In this document: positions 31,498 to 49,958 of the stretch, piece after piece
Layout: the number at the start of each line of letters is the position of its first letter
How positions within the stretch are numbered: the first letter of the stretch is position 1
Source: Petunia secreta
Taxonomy: Eukaryota; Streptophyta; Magnoliopsida; Solanales; Solanaceae
Assembly: GCA_029990175.1 (NCBI GenBank)
Contig: JARKIP010000193.1
Coordinates: 303,583-367,582, forward strand
Direction of reading: 5' to 3'
DNA length: 64,000 nt
Notes under the pieces: generated by a model
What the model saw: the letters and a program-made list of their open reading frames with translations, nothing else
The model's database searches: none
What the model was told of the DNA's origin: nothing
Program-made: the position numbers and the translations under genes

Positions 31498-33456
31498 ATG
31501 TCTGTAAATAATTATGCACAAAACTCTTCTGGTCACTCTGACGATGATATTGGCGACACCACCACGGTAAATGTTGGCGGTGAGATAATTAATTTGCAGC
31601 GCCCTTAAATGTGGTTTTATCGGCAGCAGCTGGTAGTGAAATAGTTTTTGAGATGGCTGACTTAATACCAAGACGACACAAAGCCACCACTCGTTGTGAT
31701 GAACCTGAGGAAGAGAATGATGGGGAAGAAGACGCCGGAGATGTGGATAGAGGTGAGAGAGAAGTGGCCAAGTCGAAAAAGATTCCTATCGATGTAGAAA
31801 TCGAGCCCCACCATGTCATACCTTCTTTCTTTAATAAGAAAAAAGATTTCACCGTCCAGAGTAAATATGTGACGCAATAAGAGAAAAATTGAAATGTACT
31901 CATCCAGTCTACTCCTTCTTTGATTACAAAAGCTTATATGAAAGAGCTTCGGAAGGATTTCAAATGGGGACCGGAGATTCAGGTCGCCATCCTGGACCCT
32001 AACAGCTGTGTGAGCTCTGATCGTATAACGGGACATTCCTTTATCTACATCTATCTGTTCTTGGTAGGATTCACCCTCCCTGTGCACGGGGTTGATTGAT
32101 TCATTTTACCGTACCTATAACCTTTGCTTGGCTCAGCTGGGGACCACTGTATGGAGAATTATAGGGTGTCTCGATTTCTTTTGCAAGATGGTCGGGCTGC
32201 CTTTTTACCCTCCAACACTCCCTCTTTTTTTTACCCTCCAACACTTGACATCACTCTACTACCCTTATTTTCATAAGGGTGGAATTATGGCCTTGAATAG
32301 TAGAGGCAAATATTTGTCGATAACCAAGAGCGAGGACACCACAGATCGTGGATGGGCCGATTGTTACTATGTGATTCCTACTACACAGATCTCGACAGAG
32401 CCAGAATTTCGATGTGTGGAACCTCGAGCGTAAGTCAATTTCCCTCTGCCTCTATTCCAACTTTTTTATTCATAATTCGTCTCTTGTGCATTGTCTTTGT
32501 TTACAACCAATAAAGTGGAAATTGTTCCCGCTCCCGAATTGACAAAATGGGTCCAAGCTGTAATTAATGCTCGCACCCGGGCCAACAGGACTTGGGAGAG
32601 CATTGCTTCCGAGAACGAGAACAAATGGGTGACCAAAAGACATGGTGAGTCTCTTTGCATATTGATTTCCGTGGGGAAGCTTTATGAGTCTTCTTTTTAA
32701 CGACTCTCTTTATTGCAGGCCTTCTTGCCAAAGCATCCACTGCCAAGAGCAAAGAGCCCAAGGAGAAAAATGCTAGCAAGGGGAAGAAAAAAGAGAGAGA
32801 AATCCCCAATCCCGACGCAACTTTCGGCAAGATGACAAACTTGGTAACTTCTAGTAAGAAGACCAAGGCTCCAGTGGGTTTATCTGGCCAAGGGCCTTTT
32901 TCTCGAGATGACGATATCCATCTCCATAGTGTTGTCCGCCAATATTCCATTGCCAAGCCTTCAGCTGTTCCCATTGACCCTAAGAGGAAAAAGGCAACAT
33001 CGAAGAATCCAATTCGGGCTGTGCGTCCTTGCATCGAGGTAAATGCCAGTTCTGGTGCTAAATCAGCCTCGGGTCTCAATTTGGGTTCAGAGATTAGCCA
33101 AGTGACGAAGATCCCAAGGCCCCTGAACAAGTTGAGGTGGTAGATCCCAAGGGCCTGATTATGACACCTAAAAGGCTAAGGGCAAGGCCAAAGTTGTCGT
33201 GGCTAGATTTGATCCGCTTATAGCTGTGAAGAGAGTGGTCGTGAGTGCGACGCGAGCAACTTTTGAGCCTTCCAGTGGTTCGGAATCTGAAAGGGCTATG
33301 AGGAGAATTGAAATCCCCACAGGTCTAAGACTTTTCGCCAATTTTGCCGAGGTTCCTATTTATCTATCCCAATTGCTTGTCCCGCACGAGAAGAAGCACC
33401 TTATCGCAGTCTCCACGAGAACAACAATAGTTCGATCTGCTGTTTATGCCATCATG
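31498..33456 (+). pseudogene. Antisense accessory gene copy in short gypsy element
   Basis: A broken homologue of the gene at 14270-16906. The ATG at 31498 gives MSVNNYAQNSSGHSDDD before a TAA at 31606. Further on, FYRTYNLCLAQLGTTVWRII aligns with FCRLYKACLAHISPMVWRLV of the large element. Proposed introns: 32430-32515, and 32645-32718 (CATG-GTGAGT to TTGCAG). Exon 2 is 129 bp against 132 bp in the large element. Exon 3 ends with an AIM codon series and GTAAGT at 33457. The coiled-coil exon 4 is missing. Several stops show it no longer encodes a full protein. Confidence 0.72.
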
Positions 33457-33729
33457 GTAAGTAATTGCTTTGTAATTTGCTCCAAGTTACACCTCGTGTT
33501 CTTATTTCATTTATTTTCCACTTGATCCTGATGAAATTGGGTCAGTTACATTAGGCGGAGGAATAAATGCACCATCAGTAGTGCCAGTTGGCCCAACGGG
33601 GCGAGATTGATCTCCATCAATGTTTTCAGTGTTGTTTTACATTTTAAGAAGTTAAAATGAGCAAAATGGGTATGTAGCGCAACCTTGGAACAAAATATAA
33701 TTGCTTGATCCCCACAGACGGCGCCAAAT
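33457..33729 (-). pseudogene. Gag-like stub and PBS of short gypsy element
   Basis: The minus strand next to the PBS has a short frame reading DGDQSRPVGPTGTTDGAFIP, rich in Gly, Pro and Thr like the gag start of the large element. The PBS reads TGGCGCCGTCTGTGGGGA (minus strand, ending at about 33727). The stub joins directly to the antisense gene third intron, so gag-pol and exon 4 were removed together. Confidence 0.6.
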
Positions 33730-34268
33730 TGTGTGACTCTAACTCCGGCTTTAGAAACAATTAGATATATATTTGGGTTACAAGAAATATGTTGTATCAA
33801 GATTACAATAATGGAAATAACAATAAGAAATAATGATGGGAGTGAACACAAGAACAAAGGTTTCAATATTGCTAACTTGGGATTATAATTTGACAGAGTT
33901 TTGGCTATATTTGTGAATGCCTTTACATTGATACATAAGTGATATTTATAGCAAAATGAAGTGAGACCATCGTAGGCATTAATCAGTCCACTTCTCCATG
34001 TTCAGATCGTGGGCAACCCATGATCTTCCTCTCGTTGAATGCTGAAATCGTGGGGCTTCAATTATGTTGAGCTCGAGCAATTTCTAGGGGTCGCTGCATT
34101 TTTATATTTCGGGCGATCATGACTTATGGCACGGGCAGTCATGATCTCGGGGCTTTATCTTCGGTATCCTTGATACAATTCCCGTGGCAATGATATAATT
34201 TCTATAGTTGTCGCTCTGAGTTTTATCCTTCGGTCACCATGTATCCGAACTAAAATTTTACCAATACA
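33730..34268 (-). repeat. 5' LTR of short gypsy element
   Basis: Begins TGTGTGACTC next to the PBS and ends CCAATACA before ATACG. In element sense a CTATAAATATCAC box near 33940-33952 is a plausible TATA box. Confidence 0.88.
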
Positions 34269-34273
34269 ATACG
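34269..34273. repeat. Target site duplication of short gypsy element, right (ATACG)
   Basis: Matches 30629-30633. Confidence 0.85.
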
Positions 34274-36468
34274 TACTAACACGCCCATAAAAAATTAATC
34301 TTCTTATGACCAACAGTATCCTCCAATATTTTTCAGAAGCTCATTACCGCCATCTTTGTTATGTCTTCTACATTATCTTTTAATATCATTTTTTAATTTT
34401 TTTTAATGATGCTATGATCCCATTGACTTCGAAAATTGAATCGTCTCTCGAAATTAAATTTGAAAGAATTAATGAAACTTGTTTGAATGTACATATACAG
34501 CAATATAGTAGTTTGTTCAAGATCTATGCATTTTCAAACAAAATAATAAATTTTAATAATATTTATGTAACTTTAACTGGATTAGATTCTCGCAACTATG
34601 CATAGATCAGTGCAAGGACAACGAGCCAACTAAAAATGATTCGTGAGCACATAACAAACCTTTAGTATACGTCAATTAAATAAGAAATAAAAGAAATTTT
34701 CTAAAAAGTTTGACTAGATCTTAGCAGCCAATAAGCCATTTGCCTTTTTTGCGTCTAAACTAAATTGGTACCGAATACTTACTGCTCTATTTGTTGGAAG
34801 TCTAATTTATATGACAAAGTTGTTCACAAAAAATTTATGATTTGTTTTAAATAACAATGATTAAGTTTTCTATCTTTAATTATATATCTAATTAAGCATC
34901 GTTATACAAATTGTGACAAAGAAGTACTATATACATAAAAGAATTTTAAAAAAGTGCAAAAAATTACTCGATCTGAATAGCTGGCAGATGGGCATATCAT
35001 TTCTTGGAAAAATCAGAGAAACATGGATTTCTTTTTTGTTTTTAGACAAAGAAACACGGATGGCTTTATTATCAAATAAATGCTCACGTGTGGGCACACG
35101 GTTGCTAACTGTGCACACGTGTTTGGTAGCATACAACAGCGCCGCTTCTTTATTCTTTCCTTCAATGCCATTCACGTTCTGATTTTGACTTCACACTCCT
35201 TTTCTCATTTGACTCCACCAAATTCCCTTGCACGGATTTACCTTAATGCCCCGACAATAATACCAACAACAATAACAACATACTCAGTTTAATTAGAAAC
35301 ACCATGACAACTCAAATACTCACATAAAAATAACAACCAGAGCAAACATAAGATACCAATAGGTTAAAGGCACAGCACAAGATAAAACTACTGTATATAA
35401 AAAAATAAAAAAATAAAAAAAAAAAAAAAAAAACTAATATGTGAGCAATCATACGTCTGCTGTCTAACCTTAATGCCTTAAATCTTGTTAAAAGAATCGG
35501 ATAGCAGTGGTTAGCCGGCAAGATTCATGCAGTTGGGGTATGGGCTAGCCTGTGGTGCGATTAGATCCTCAATCCCTTTAACAATCATAAATTCCTAATT
35601 TGGGAGGTAGGCTTTCAATAAAGTAGACCATAGTGTGCTTATTGCAAGCGTTTGCCAAAAAGAATTGATCAACTTGTGCTTTGTGGTGTGTCAAAGAAAA
35701 TATGTACAGTTAAGGTCTATCAAAAAGAAAGATGGGTCTAAAGATGCCTTAAAATCTGGTGGAATTGCACATACCAAATGAGACCTAAAAATGTTACTAT
35801 TAAAGAACAACAACAATAAAATATTCGGTAAAATCTTACAAGTGGATATGAGAGTATGAAATGTACGCAAACCTTATCCCACTAAGGTGAAAATATTATT
35901 TTTGATAGACCTTCAACTAAAATAAAAAGTATTATTAAAGAATATAATATAAATTCTGAAATTAATGAATTTCAAAATATAGATTATGACATTTCTTTTT
36001 TAAAAAACTAAAATGATAGCAATGACATAAAATGGAACGAAATGGATAATATTATGCTATTCCTAGTAAATTTAGTGTGGTGGAAAAATAACATGTCGAG
36101 GTTTTTAATAGTCTTTTTTTCTAGATATAGGTAGTGAAAATTTTACAAGACACTCTTATTTGGATCTTAAAAGTGACAGACCACCGACGTGGCAAGTGAC
36201 TTGTCATAATTCGTCAGTGAAAATTTGATATCTCGACCATGAGCTACTTACTACTCTTCAAGTTAAAAAAGGGTCTTGATTTTAATTGACTATAAGTTTA
36301 AAGTATGAGACTCAATCAATCCTATATATATTCTCACCATTAAAAATATACTCACCAAGTCAAATAAAATTCTTCATTTCAAGTAATGATTATTAGTGAT
36401 GAAAAACACAAAGACCTAGTCCACGACAAATTCTCAAACTTAATTCCTCCCTCAAAAAAAAAAAAAAA

Positions 36469-36499
<31 letters not shown>

Positions 36500-36560
36500 A
36501 AAAGAGGAGTTAGTAATACTCGTAAAAAAAGGTTGCCACAATATACTGTTGAAAGCAAAC
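34274..36560. other. Intergenic sequence upstream of PAO1-like gene
   Basis: About 2.3 kb of A/T-rich DNA with A-runs near 35415-35432 and an AAAT microsatellite at about 36467-36500. The short frames on both strands lack domains. The last few hundred bases are presumably the promoter of the polyamine oxidase gene. Confidence 0.5.
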
Positions 36561-36691
36561 TATAAAAACCGACTCCCGCTATTTCTTCTCTTCTTGCCAA
36601 CTTAACTCTCTCTTAAACTCTCTTCAACATTATTCAAGACTCCTCTAACCCCCCACCCCCCCCCCCCAACCATATACACAACCTTTCCTTC
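36561..36691 (+). promoter_or_regulatory. TATA box and 5' leader of PAO1-like gene
   Basis: TATAAAAA at 36561-36568 is followed by a CT-rich leader containing a C-run at about 36651-36668. The ATG is at 36692. The transcript start is inferred near 36590. Confidence 0.6.
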
Positions 36692-43022
<6,331 letters not shown>

Positions 43023-44609
43023 CTAAATGAACCTCTGGATAAAAATTACTCTGACAGACCTTGTTACCCAACCACCGATAGACTCGGTTTGCTGGACTCG
43101 GGCAACAAAACAGTACAGTCCCTTTGTTCAATTAACAGTGTGATGGAGAACACAAAGAGGAGCCAAGAAACTTGCCAAGGGTACATGTAGCTCCTCTCCC
43201 TAAAAAGATGGATATAGGCTAGTCTCCAGGATATTCATTCTGAAGGAAATTCATTGCAGATAATACAATTGTTATTAGGAGTTAAATCATAGTAAGGTAT
43301 CATGGGTGGCAAAATGCAAATGATATTCAATACATGAAAAGTAACAAGATATGTTCAGTTGGTTTTCAATCCAAGTTTCTTCTGTCCATCGATTATTTCT
43401 AGTGTAATCCTGAACTTTGTATATTAGAATGTTACTGTTAACTGAGATGTTGCAAAATTTTAATTTCATTCTTGCTGTACCTGATCCTGCTTCACATAAT
43501 TTTAGTTTCAACTTTTAGCTCTTCTCTTATATAATTACATTTAGCACTTCATTTACTCGACTGCTACATTTATTCACTCTCTTTGGTCTTTGCTTGATCT
43601 TATACAGGAGTTATTAGAAAAACAAAAACAAACATGCACTTATCTCTCAACTCTCAAGTAAAGTAGCAGCTAAAAGAGTTTCTTACTCTTTACGTATGTT
43701 TTTAATATTTGCATTAAAAAATATATATTTCTGAAGGAGGAAAACTGACAAGTCATATCCATTCCAATCATGATTGCGATTCAGTTGCTTACTAGATTGA
43801 GGTAGGTTGGCCAATGACTTCCAAGATACATAACCAAATTTTCAAATATTAAAATAAGTGCTTTTCTTTAGATACAAGCAAATTACTGATATAATCAAAA
43901 ACATTCATTAGTACTTATAAATATAGTAGTCACCTTTGATTCAAGGTAGAGGTACTCATCATTCTTGAATATCATTATTGTATTTTAGAATTCTTTAACT
44001 AAAATTGCTTGAAAATGGTTTACAAGAAAAATTGAGGCTAGCTCATCAAGCAACATTGTCCGAGTGAATTTATTATGAAATATAACTCCTGACGTCATGA
44101 AACTATTGGAACTTTTAAAACGTCATTTATATAGCCATTTCAAAAGAAGCCTTATTATTAGACGATTTTTTTTCTTTCTATTCTTTTACTTCTTTTGTTT
44201 ATTTTTTATAAACAATGTTAATATTATTGAACGAGTGAATTAAGATGGAGGGCATAATATTAAAGGGCAATTCGGTGCATGATGTATTTCCTGATCACGT
44301 ATGATTTAGGGAAGAGTCGTATTTGTAGAAATATATAATAGGTAGCTTACCCTGATACAAATATCAATTGTTGATTTCACAACTTAAACTAGTGATCTTT
44401 AGATTATGGAGACAACTTTTACTTTTGCTCCAACATTCTCCTTTATAACATATATATACATATATGCTTGTTCATTGTTGTGTGCATAAATTTGACACCA
44501 GCTACCAAAAGAAAACAAACAAAGGCTGTGTCTCTCGCGTGCCATTTCAAACGCGTGTAGCATTGAATTGTGAAAATGAAATGTTAACAAACAAAACTGT
44601 CGGCAACTA
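43023..44609. other. Intergenic region between PAO1-like and STELLO genes
   Basis: The start is presumably the PAO1-like 3' UTR. The remainder is A/T-rich and holds the STELLO promoter. No gene is seen on either strand. Confidence 0.5.
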
Positions 44610-44925
44610 AATCTCTACTATTCTTCAGCACAAAGACTCAACCAGAGAGATCTGTGTGTGTGTGTGTGTGTGTGATTCAAGCTCAAGAACCCCTCTTACA
44701 CTAAAGGTAAGCCTCACAGTCTCAGATCAAAGTTTACTTTATAAATTAATACATAGAAACATAGCATTTACATCAGTTAAAGTTGAATATACCTTGTAAA
44801 TCTTGTGACTTTCCTCTTCTTGTTTGTTTTAAAGAAGAGGGTGTAGCATAAATGAACTTTAAATCCAATACCAATTTCAGTTTGTAGTGTATATTGTGTA
44901 ATATTAAGCTAAATTCATTGATTCA
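44610..44925 (+). promoter_or_regulatory. STELLO 5' leader with likely intron
   Basis: A TG microsatellite lies at about 44654-44673. CTAAAG-GTAAGCC at 44707 and TTTCAG ending at 44880 could bound a 5' UTR intron of 174 bp. The coding start is at 44926, with a second ATG directly after it. The leader extent is inferred. Confidence 0.5.
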
Positions 44926-46766
44926 ATGATGGTCCAAGAACATTCATCTCCTAAACCCTCAAAGCCCCATTTCTTGAAACATAAAGCTGTACATTATTCT
45001 GACACTAAAAGTCTTGATTTTTCCACATGGGTATCTGAGAATTCTGTTAAACTCATTGTTGTTTCAGTATTGACTCTTAGTGTGGCAGCCCTTTTCTATA
45101 TTCGTACATCTAGTGTACCTACCTCACTGTTATGCTTCCAAAATACCCACCAAAGCCAGTCGAAAAAACCGGAGTTGCCAAAATTGGATCTTGATTCAGT
45201 ACAGCCAATTTTAGATAAGTCCTCTCCGTTTTCGTCGTTCCACTCGGAGCAATGGATTGTTGTGTCTGTATTGGATTACCCTTCCGGTTCGCTCCAGAGT
45301 CTTGTTAGGTTAAAGGGTTGGCAAGTTCTTGCGATAGGTAATTCAAGAACCCCAAAAGATTGGAACTTGAAAGGTGCAATATATCTTTCTCTGGAACAAC
45401 AAGCGAGTTTGGGGTTTAGAGTGGTGGATTTCCTTCCTTATGATTCGTATGTGAGGAAGAGCGTTGGGTATCTTTTCGCGATCCAACATGGTGCGAAGAG
45501 AATATTTGATGCTGATGAACGTGGGGAAGTGATTGGTGGAGATCTTGGGAAACACTTCGATTTGGAATTGGATGGTGCCGCTGCTAAGAAGCAGAAGATT
45601 TTGCAGTATAGTCTTGAGATTGATAATAAGACTGTTGTCAATCCTTACATACATTTTGGCCAGAGGTCTGTTTGGCCTAGAGGATTGCCACTGGAAAGTG
45701 TTGGTTTTGTAAATCATGAAGAGTTCTATACCGAAGTGTCTGGAGGAAGGCAATACATACAACAAGGAATATCAAACGGGCTGCCTGATGTTGATTCTGT
45801 TTTTTATTCCACAAGAAGGACTGGGTCAGAAGCATTTGATATTACATTTGATGAACATGCCCCGAAAGTGGCATTGCCTCAAAGTCTAATGGTGCCAATC
45901 AATTCATTGAACACATTGTTTCACTATGAGGCATTTTGGTCATTGATGCTTCCAGTGTCAGTCAGCACCATGGCTTCTGATGTCTTAAGAGGGTATTGGG
46001 CACAACGGCTGTTATGGGAAATAGGTGGCTTTGTTGTGGTGCATCCTCCTACTATGCATAGGGATGACAAAGTTGAAGCCTATCCGTTTTCAGAGGAAAG
46101 AGATTTGCATGTAAATGTGGGTCGCTTAATCAGATTTTTAGTTTCTTGGAGATCTGAAAAACAACAGTTGTTTGAGAAAATCTTAGAACTGAGCCATTCG
46201 ATGGCACTAGAGGGGTTTTGGAGTGAGAATGATGTCAAATTCACAGCAGCGTGGTTGCAAGACTTGACTGCTGTTGCTTATCAGCAGCCAAAACTGATGG
46301 CAGTACAGTTAGAAATGCAAAAGGCAACTGTTCAACGTGGAGATAAAAAGGAATTTGTCCCCCGAAAACTACCTTCTGTACATCTTGGGGTTGAGGAATC
46401 AGGTACAGTGAATTTTGAAATCGGGAACTTGGTAAGATGGAGGAAGAATTTTGGCAATGTTGTGCTAATTATGTTTGTTACTGGGCCCGTACAACAAACT
46501 GCACTAGAGTGGAGATTGTTATATGGCAGGATCTTCAAAACTGTGGTTATTCTGTCAACACAAGCCGATGCAGATCTTGCTGTTGAGCAAGGACAATTGG
46601 ATCAAGTGTACAAGTAAGCATACGGCATCATTCTTTTATATATACAGTGACCCATACCCTATCAGAGTTTGTCTAATTAGTATTACCATCTAATGGCAAG
46701 TCTATATACTTTTTGCTCTATGTGGAACCATTTCATTCCTATGCAAGGCAGTATTATTTTTTTTTT

Positions 46767-46861
<95 letters not shown>

Positions 46862-48742
46862 GATTATCTAAAACTACTGGTTCCCTAAATCTTACACTTC
46901 TTTTAGATTCTCCAAATCTCAGAGTTATGATCCCTATATTTATATATAGTCTACCAGTCTAAAAGGATCCTAGCATGCATCAGACTTAATGTAAGTGTGA
47001 CGACAACAACTAAGCCGTAGGTGAAAACGGAGAGCCATTTTTTGATGATGCAGGTTCACCTCTAGATGTTTTAAACTCCTCACACTTTTGTTTCCCTAAT
47101 TTGAACTGTAAATATGGATGCAGCACTACCTGTGTGCTGATATTTGTATATACAAGTTGTTACCTTGCTCAGAAAAGGAAATTCAAGTCTAAAGTATAAA
47201 AATATAATGTATAAAGCTGAAAGCTACACTATGTATAGTCTGCAGTTGGATGCCCCAAGCTGAAAAATGCCTAGCAAGCTAAGGAGTACCTAGCAAACCA
47301 CACTTTACTCCTCAGATCAAGGAGATGTGCAATAAAACTTATACTGTAACCTAGTTCATCAAGGTTAAGCTCATATTATACAAAAAGAGCAATGAGGATA
47401 AGATAAGACATGTTATCCTGGATTAATCAACACAAATATCAATAGCAAATGGAAGCAATGGGTTTTGTTTTGCTTTACAAGCAAAAAAGGACTAGTCTAT
47501 TACTACTATTTTTTTCCGGAGATTGTAATTTGCATGTGGATGGTTTTTACATAAGAACTATTGCAGAAGTACCACAACATAGGGGCATACTATTGAGTAG
47601 CAATGTGCTGAAAAGGTTTAGGTATCTATATAAATAGTTGGGTTGGACCGGGGGCTAGATTTGGTGGAGGCTTTGAGCATCTTGTAATTTATGAATGCAC
47701 TGTCTTGGTGCTGTTTACTTCATTTATAAAAAAATTATCATTACCTATCAATGAAAAAGTTATACTAGTATTCTTTAATTAAAAGGAAACTGTTGAGTCC
47801 TGATTGTGATAATTTTGTGACACTTGCGTGAAACTGGTCGCTTCTGCAAATATTCTAGTATCAACGAGTTCCTTTTTTTTTTTTTTTTTTTTTTTTTTTT
47901 GGCGGTGAGTGGTTCATGTTGGTTTGTTCATCGTTTTCCATGTGGCTGTTCTCTCATAATAAGACAAACTTAACATAGTTGTTACTTTGAAATTTTAGTT
48001 GCTTTTGTAAAAGTTAATTGATTCTAATGGAGGGAGCCGGTACATTCGTTGTGATACTCATTTCAACTCTCAGGTATCTTCCAAGGATATTGGAAAGATT
48101 TAATAGCACAGAAGGATTCATGTTCCTACAGGACAATACAATTTTGAACTACTGGAACCTTTTGCGAGCCGACAAATCTAAGTTGTGGATCGCCAATAAG
48201 GTAATATGACCTTTACATCATGAGATATAACTATCCTAATAACAATATATTCATCCTTTAATTAATTGAATCAGGTGCCTACATCTCAAAGCATGATCAA
48301 AGGGAAGGACTCCACATGGTTTGTAAAGCAAGCAGAAATGGTGAAAAAAGTGGTAAGCACAATGCCAGTTCACCTCCAAGTCAACTACAAGGAGAGTGGC
48401 CCAACTGACCAGAGCGTCGCCTTGTGTGGCTCTGAGGTGTTCTACGTTCCTCAACGTTTTGTTCAGGACTTCATTGATCTTGTAGACTTAGTTGGCAATC
48501 TTGATATACATCACAAGATTGCTGTACCCATGTTCTTCATGGCCATGGATGTACCTCAGAATTTTGATCCCTTGCTGAATAAAATGGTTTATAAGACAGG
48601 AGCTCCATCGACCAATTTGTTAAAACTTTATTCAGCTCAAGTACCAGCTGTGCACCCATTGGTTGTTTCCACTGAATCTGAATTTATAAAATTGATAAGA
48701 CTCATGGCAGCTGGTGATCCTTTGCTTATGGAATTGGTTTAG
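44926..48742 (+). CDS. STELLO: STELLO-type Golgi glycosyltransferase
   Basis: A type II membrane protein of the plant STELLO family (DUF288). In Arabidopsis these Golgi proteins bind cellulose synthase subunits and support assembly of the cellulose synthase complex; their sugar substrate is unsettled. Exons: 44926-46613, 48074-48200 and 48275-48742, all GT-AG and in phase, giving 760 residues against about 770 in Arabidopsis. Residues 41-59 form one transmembrane helix after a basic N terminus. Conserved blocks follow: GWQVLAIGNSRTPKDW, FLPYDSYVRKSVGYLFAIQH, FDADERGEV (DxD at 195-197), VVNPYIHFGQRSVWPRGLPL, ISNGLPDVDSVFY, VMASDVLRGYW-like text, DLHVNVGRLIRFL, RRKNFGNVVL-like text and TMPVHLQVNY. 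At 582-585 it reads QDNT, where I recall EDDT in Arabidopsis. The symbol is a family name; I cannot choose between paralogues 1 and 2. Confidence 0.93.
46614..48073 (+). other. STELLO intron 1 (1.46 kb)
   Basis: A long intron carrying the compound microsatellite at 46769-46853 and a T-run of about 30 at 47873-47900. The short frame at 47449-47637 has no domain. Confidence 0.65.
46769..46853. repeat. Compound TG/TA/GA microsatellite
   Basis: Three adjacent dinucleotide runs, TG then TA then GA, inside STELLO intron 1. Confidence 0.95.
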
Positions 48743-49958
48743 GATCTCATGTTATTGTGAAATATTCACATTGTAGAAGACAACATCATGTACAACATAG
48801 TTACTCTTCCCCCTTCTCATTCCCCAATTGAAGGAGGAAAAAAGGTAGTCTGTAACTGTAAGTGAAATCTGAAATTTTTCTTTCTTTCTTTCTTTCTTTC
48901 TTTTTTTTTTTTTTTTTTTTTTGGTTCTTTAGAGATGGCTTTTGAACAATCTCTATCAGTCTTTCAAGTGTGTATTCTTGTAATGATTAGTCATTCCTCT
49001 GCTTGTTCTCCACTGGTATACACATTGATGACAAATGAAATACGATCATATTTTATTGCATAATCTCTTTTATGCTTTCTCTTTTCTTCTTTATTATATA
49101 TTGATTAAATTTTCTCCTTTTACTTTCTAATCCATTGTCGATTGTGGGGATTTCTTGATATTTATAAGAATTAGCCAATGTTTTGCTACTTTTGGGGAGC
49201 CTAGGCTTTGGATTAAAGCTCCTTGGGAGAAGCTCCCTCCAATGGCAAGACAAATTATTGGTGGTGAAGTCTTCAGTGAATTATTTCGTGCTTTTTCTTT
49301 CATTAACTGGCTTGGAGCTTGTTTTAGATTTAGTCTACTGAATTTTAGAATATATATTTAACATACTAATTACAAGTGCTAACTAATTATGAACATTCTT
49401 TAGAGGCTATGGCCTCAAGCTGTTAATAGAAACTTGCATGTTTTTAGCTGCCTTATATCTTCTCATGTGTCCCAAGGGCATATAATAGAAAAATCCTTCA
49501 ATGGTTGGCCTATTGAAAGACAAACATGATGCAGATAGTTCAGCTTGATCCTCAAGAAACTAATAGTAAGGAAAGTTTAAACTTTAAAGATCAATAGCAT
49601 CTTCCAGGGGATCGGCCTAAACAGTGATGATATACTTCCCATTTAGTTCTCTGAGCCGAGAGTCTTATCAAAATATCAATCTACATGAGACATTTTGTAA
49701 CACTTTGGACAAATCTCACATCGACAAAATGTGTGAGAGATGCCGGTTGTATAAACAAGCAAGCCTTACACCCTAGTGACGCATTTAAAGGGAAAGCGTG
49801 AAAGCTGGGTGGACAATATCAGTAATAGGCTGTGTACTGGATAATTACACATCGGCCACTGAAAGAGAAAACTACACCGAGCCGAAGTTATTATTGCACA
49901 ATCTTGAAGAAGTTTCCATTTCTGTTCATGTTCGACCGCAGAAATGAATAATCTCATC
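48743..49958. other. Intergenic region between convergent STELLO and NAGLU
   Basis: The 3' sides of both genes face each other here. There is a TTTC microsatellite at about 48879-48902 followed by a T-run to 48922. Candidate 3' ends lie on each side. The frames 49155-49361 (plus) and 49766-49999 (minus, a shadow of the last NAGLU exon) are not genes. I see nothing else. Confidence 0.6.

Larger units (their letters stand above)
30634..34268 (-). mobile_element. Non-autonomous gypsy element lacking pol
   Basis: A 3.6 kb element with two LTRs of 537 and 539 bp, a PBS, a PPT and ATACG duplications. Reading on the minus strand the order is 5' LTR (33730-34268), PBS, a short gag-like stub, the antisense gene, PPT and 3' LTR (30634-31170). 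No RT, RNase H or integrase remains. It belongs to the same broad group as the large gypsy element: the LTRs end CCAATACA, the PPT matches, the PBS begins TGGCGCC, and the antisense gene is homologous. It must have relied on enzymes of a relative if it moved in this form. Confidence 0.85.

Noticed and set aside
49155..49361. A 68-codon plus frame between STELLO and NAGLU
   Set aside because: No domain, no codon signal, and it lies in the shared 3' region of two convergent genes.
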